DNA of 64,000 bases. Source: PZPK01 sp963974595 (GTDB lineage: Bacteria; Pseudomonadota; Gammaproteobacteria; Pseudomonadales; Oleiphilaceae). The translations under genes and the position numbers were made by a program. The stretch is taken from the NCBI GenBank assembly GCA_963974595.1, contig CAXBDA010000002.1, positions 1 to 64,000 on the forward strand, given 5' to 3'. Every line of letters starts with the position of its first letter. The first letter of the stretch is position 1. Positions 60,789 to 64,000 of the stretch are shown here, piece by piece. The notes beneath the pieces are model-generated. The model saw only the letters and a list, made by a program, of their open reading frames with translations, was not told where the DNA came from and did no database searches.

Positions 60789-63395
60789 TTATGAGTCAAT
60801 GTCTTCTATTTTTAGGGGAAGGCTTATAGTAAAAATACTCCCCTGATTTTTTATACTTGCAACTTTAATGTCACCTTTGTGTTTTTCAACGACTACCTTT
60901 ACAAAGTTTAGACCTAGGCCAGCACCTTTATTGCCAGTCACTTCTGAGTTTTTTTGTCTATGAAACCGTTTAAATATATGTGGTAATTCTTGCTCTTCAA
61001 TACCGTAACCTTGGTCTGATATGTTTATATCTAAGCTGTTGGGCTTTGCGCTTAACTCAATGATTACTTTTGTGTTTTCAGGGCTATATTTAATTGAGTT
61101 GGATAGCAGGTTGGTCAGCATTCTTTCTATTAGCTCAGCGTTACCTTTGATCCAGATTGGCTCAAGCTCTTCAATATGAATGTCCATGTGTTTTGCTGAG
61201 GCTTGAGCAATAACAGAGTCAATACTATTTTCAATCGTATTAATTATGTCGAATTCATAAAATTGTTGTTCTGATATTTGTTCTGCACGGGTTATTTGTA
61301 AAAATTGGTCAGATAAGCTGAGGCTGCGTTTGGCATGGTGCGCCAGCTTATCAATAATGTTCGGATCCAAGGATGCATTTTGCTCGGTCAAGGTATTTAA
61401 CATAGCAAGCTGAGAGACAAGAGGAGAGCGAACATCATGTGACAAAAAGTCGATTAACTGGTTTTTTTCACGCTGTTGTTCTCGAATAGAGGTGATGTCG
61501 GAGAACGTGAGCATGAGGCCTGAGTCGCTTTTTTCATCGACAACAAAGGGAGAACAATGAATTAATATATCTTTCTGATTAAGCTGAACTTCAACATTTA
61601 TGTGCTTGCCTTGCATTAAAGAGGTAGACATTTTTTCATTTAATTCATTAAATATGCCAAGATCAAAAAGCGAGTGAATTGAACGGCCAACCAATGATTC
61701 GTCTTCCTTGAACCAAACTTGTGCATGACTATTTGAAAATACAATAATGCCAAGAGGGTCAGTTACGATCACCGCATTCGGTATTTCTTCAAAACCCTTA
61801 GAGATAAAAGTCCGCATGTCTTGCATAGAACTGATAGCATCGCGTACTTGAGAAATTCTATTGGCTATTTTTTCGTAAGAGTGTTTTTTGTTGGATGTGC
61901 TTTTATCGTCTAATTTCAGCTTATCTAAGTAGTTATGTATATCCTCTAAATTAGCCTTAGCGTGCCATTCGAAACCAATAAAGAAGTCGGCATCTAAGTT
62001 TTGGTTACTACGCTTACTTAAATAAAAAGTACTAATGTTGCCATGATGGCGCCATTTTTGATGAGTATCATTAAATTCAAGTTTCTCATTGGCATGATCT
62101 GACTTGGTTAACACGGATTTATTTTTAAATAGAATGAATTCTTGTGGCTTTAGCAAGGATTTTAAACTGGAAAAAAGAATCTCAGCACTATGTTGGCGGG
62201 TATCTCGAAATACAATGGCAGGCTCATTTTGCAGTTTTTCCAGCTCATTGTTCAAGAAACCATTTAAATGGCGCATTCGTTGCCAACTCCATAAGGGATA
62301 AGCGAGCAATATGCCAATAACGCTATTAATTGGGGGGAACCATGTATCATCTAAGGCTAGAAGGCCATAGCTGAAGAGTAATACCATACCAACTAATAAT
62401 ATGCTGAATGGCATAACAAGTGTGGGTTTCAGTCTCGGGAAAACTAGTATAGGAATTAAAATAAACGCAAAGGTTAATAGGTAGGCCCAGAGTTTATCGA
62501 CTGGTGTAATGGCTGTCTGGGTAATTAGTGCAGAGTATGCATTTGCATGTAGCTCAACACCTGACATTGGATTAGTTACTTGAGAAACCGGAGTGGGGAT
62601 GATGTCTCCAAGACCTGGAGCCGTTGCACCAATTAATACAGTTTTGTCTCTGAAAGCGTCTGCAGGAATCTGGTTAAGCATAACATCGACATAACTATAA
62701 CTTGGAAAAGTACCGCTTGGGCCTGCAAAGGGAATTAAACGATATTGTGTATTAACGGATATGTAAGGTGCTGAATTTAGATTCTCATGCTTTCTAAGGT
62801 ATTGGATCATGGGATTAATTTCACTTGCCATGGCCATAGATAAGCTAGGCCAATAAGCATCGCCAACGCCTGTATTTAGATACAGCCCTCGTGCCAATCC
62901 ATCTTGATCCAAGTCCACATGGACATGCCCCATTGCTTTGGCCGCATTGACTAAAGAGGGAATCGGCAGTATCTCGACTAACGTGCCGTCACGTGTCAGT
63001 GCTTGAAGATGAAGAGGCAGCAGCACGTTGCCATTATTTTTAATTGCTTTTGCTAACAGTTCGTCATCTTCGGGGTGCGTTCTGCTACTTTCAGAAAATA
63101 AAATATCTAAGGCAATAAGTGCAGTATTATAGGTAGTAAGCTTATCTATTAGCTGGGCATGCAGTGCGCGTCGCCATGGCCACTGACCAATGCTACTTAG
63201 GCTTTTTTCATCAATAGCGATAATAACTGTATTTTCTTCAACTGGTGCTTTATTGAACGTGATCGCCGTATCGTAAGCGAGTAAGTCCAAGCGTTTTGCT
63301 GCCTGTGAATAGACCAAAAAACCACTAATCAGGATCAAAAAAAAGGTTAGTAAGTACTGCTCATAAGGTCGTGGTTCATCGAAGTTATTGGCCAT
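60789..63395 (-). CDS. CHASE2-domain sensor histidine kinase
   Basis: 868 residues. An N-terminal membrane helix is followed by a large periplasmic CHASE2 domain (about 40-300, IPSLVNAAKAMGHVHVDLDQDGLARG and PADAFRDKTVLIGATAPGLGD), then three membrane helices, a linker and PAS-like domain (EIPNAVIVTDPLGIIVFSN), HisKA with FLSHDVRSPLVSQ, and HATPase_c with NLLSNSIKYSP, DQGYGIEEQELPHIF and GAGLGLNF. It should sense a periplasmic signal and phosphorylate an unseen regulator. It lies 34 bases after the FecR-like gene. Confidence 0.92.
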   Translation of the reverse strand: MANNFDEPRPYEQYLLTFFLILISGFLVYSQAAKRLDLLAYDTAITFNKAPVEENTVIIAIDEKSLSSIGQWPWRRALHAQLIDKLTTYNTALIALDILFSESSRTHPEDDELLAKAIKNNGNVLLPLHLQALTRDGTLVEILPIPSLVNAAKAMGHVHVDLDQDGLARGLYLNTGVGDAYWPSLSMAMASEINPMIQYLRKHENLNSAPYISVNTQYRLIPFAGPSGTFPSYSYVDVMLNQIPADAFRDKTVLIGATAPGLGDIIPTPVSQVTNPMSGVELHANAYSALITQTAITPVDKLWAYLLTFAFILIPILVFPRLKPTLVMPFSILLVGMVLLFSYGLLALDDTWFPPINSVIGILLAYPLWSWQRMRHLNGFLNNELEKLQNEPAIVFRDTRQHSAEILFSSLKSLLKPQEFILFKNKSVLTKSDHANEKLEFNDTHQKWRHHGNISTFYLSKRSNQNLDADFFIGFEWHAKANLEDIHNYLDKLKLDDKSTSNKKHSYEKIANRISQVRDAISSMQDMRTFISKGFEEIPNAVIVTDPLGIIVFSNSHAQVWFKEDESLVGRSIHSLFDLGIFNELNEKMSTSLMQGKHINVEVQLNQKDILIHCSPFVVDEKSDSGLMLTFSDITSIREQQREKNQLIDFLSHDVRSPLVSQLAMLNTLTEQNASLDPNIIDKLAHHAKRSLSLSDQFLQITRAEQISEQQFYEFDIINTIENSIDSVIAQASAKHMDIHIEELEPIWIKGNAELIERMLTNLLSNSIKYSPENTKVIIELSAKPNSLDINISDQGYGIEEQELPHIFKRFHRQKNSEVTGNKGAGLGLNFVKVVVEKHKGDIKVASIKNQGSIFTISLPLKIEDIDS

Positions 63396-63429
63396 AAATT
63401 AGTCGTCAGGCTATGTTTTGTGGTTGCAT

Positions 63430-64000
63430 TTATTTAGGCTCGATAAGGATTTCTTGGATAGGCCCAAACTTTGAAGAATATAAATTGTTGCCAATGCCTT
63501 TGACACGCGCATAGTACCGTTTCCCTGGATTAAGCAATAAATGTGCTCGTGGTTTGTTTAACTTTTCTTCTTTCAGCGTGGTAGAAAAATCGATTCTATC
63601 TGAAACCTGAAGAATGTAACCTTTTGCATTGGCAACAGGAGACCAGAATAAACCGACTTGTTTATCTAGGTAGTTAACACTTAATATTTGAATGGGTGGC
63701 AGCCAACCTTTAACATTAAACTTATAACTGTCACTAAAGCTTAATTCAGTATTATTAGTTAAGCTTGCAATTCGCCAAAAATATTGTCCTGGTATTAAAG
63801 GGGCTTTTAAGGTGACTTCATTTGTTTTTGAGAATTCATTTTCAGTAATTAAAGCGGCGAACTCTTTATCAAGCGCAATATCTAAACGACTCAATACCTG
63901 AGTTGAGGTTTTTAGTGGATAATCCCATGAGAATGAAGGTGTCGATTCCTCTACAATCGCACCATCCAAGGGTCCCAGTAACTGCACTTTTACAGCGCCA
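63430..64000 (-). CDS. C-terminal part of a secreted protein with Ig-like domains (FecR-type partner)
   Basis: The frame is open to the window edge, so the gene starts to the right; the apparent start at 63987 is a GTG inside the gene. The visible 190 residues form two fibronectin/Ig-like beta domains with the repeated pattern FSWDYPLKTSTQ... YFWRIASL and FWSPVANAKGYILQVS... YYARVKGIG. Such domains often form the C-terminal part of FecR-domain proteins encoded with CHASE2 kinases, which this neighbour is. That link is inference. Confidence 0.7.
   Translation of the reverse strand, partial: GAVKVQLLGPLDGAIVEESTPSFSWDYPLKTSTQVLSRLDIALDKEFAALITENEFSKTNEVTLKAPLIPGQYFWRIASLTNNTELSFSDSYKFNVKGWLPPIQILSVNYLDKQVGLFWSPVANAKGYILQVSDRIDFSTTLKEEKLNKPRAHLLLNPGKRYYARVKGIGNNLYSSKFGPIQEILIEPK

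Overview
The window looks like the chromosome of a low-GC, motile, marine-type gammaproteobacterium of the Oceanospirillales/Pseudomonadales kind. This rests on gene content and order, not on a database match. The pointers are prfB-lysS with a frameshifted RF2, the mtaD-ubiG-mupP order, the flgN-flgM-flgA/cheV-cheR block, ygfZ next to ygfX-sdhE, fadB-fadA-topA, a long isocitrate lyase, two CheV paralogues and several c-di-GMP and two-component proteins. No phage, insertion sequence or CRISPR array is visible. Almost all of the window reads as ordinary chromosomal backbone.

Left part (1-15.3 kb). The C-terminal end of a histidine kinase is followed by a tightly coupled three-gene operon: a PstS-like periplasmic protein, an outer-membrane barrel and a GGDEF-EAL protein. 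Then come cysK (reverse), a monoacylglycerol-lipase-like hydrolase, prfB-lysS, ung, an HDOD protein, the reverse sdhE-ygfX-ygfZ cluster, a 54-residue small protein with a strong ribosome binding site, a GIY-YIG protein and tonB.

Vitamin B12 block (about 14.4-23.7 kb). tonB is followed by a cobalamin riboswitch that precedes btuB, a lipoprotein with a probable beta-propeller fold, cobQ, an ABC importer (ATPase, permease, binding protein) and the cobalamin adenosyltransferase. Together they form an uptake and salvage unit. The lipoprotein recalls BtuG of Bacteroides and is the most attractive candidate for an undescribed component.

Motility block (23.8-27.5 kb). flgN and flgM are reverse, with a textbook sigma-28 promoter preceded by five 9-bp A-tract repeats. 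flgA is also reverse and diverges from cheV-cheR. A tRNA-Ser(GGA) follows. A second cheV, a MOSC-domain gene and a CheZ-like reverse gene lie at 46-48.7 kb, after a tRNA-Gly(GCC).

Middle part (28-45.9 kb). This holds an ABC1/UbiB-family kinase, a response regulator with a C-terminal membrane anchor, mtaD-ubiG-mupP, an acyltransferase-like protein with a changed catalytic motif, isocitrate lyase, an ADP-ribosyltransferase-fold protein, dnaX (with an A9 slippage site suited to making a short gamma form), ybaB-recR, rnd-ycgL-ycgN, small proteins and a large vWA membrane protein with an acidic cytoplasmic tail.

Right part (48.9-64 kb). This holds uup, a small membrane protein, a secreted helical protein, fadBA behind a PsrA-type palindrome, topA, a beta-hydroxyacid dehydrogenase, a CHASE2 histidine kinase and the end of a probable FecR-type partner that runs off the window. 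Intrinsic terminators with near-perfect stems separate several convergent gene pairs.
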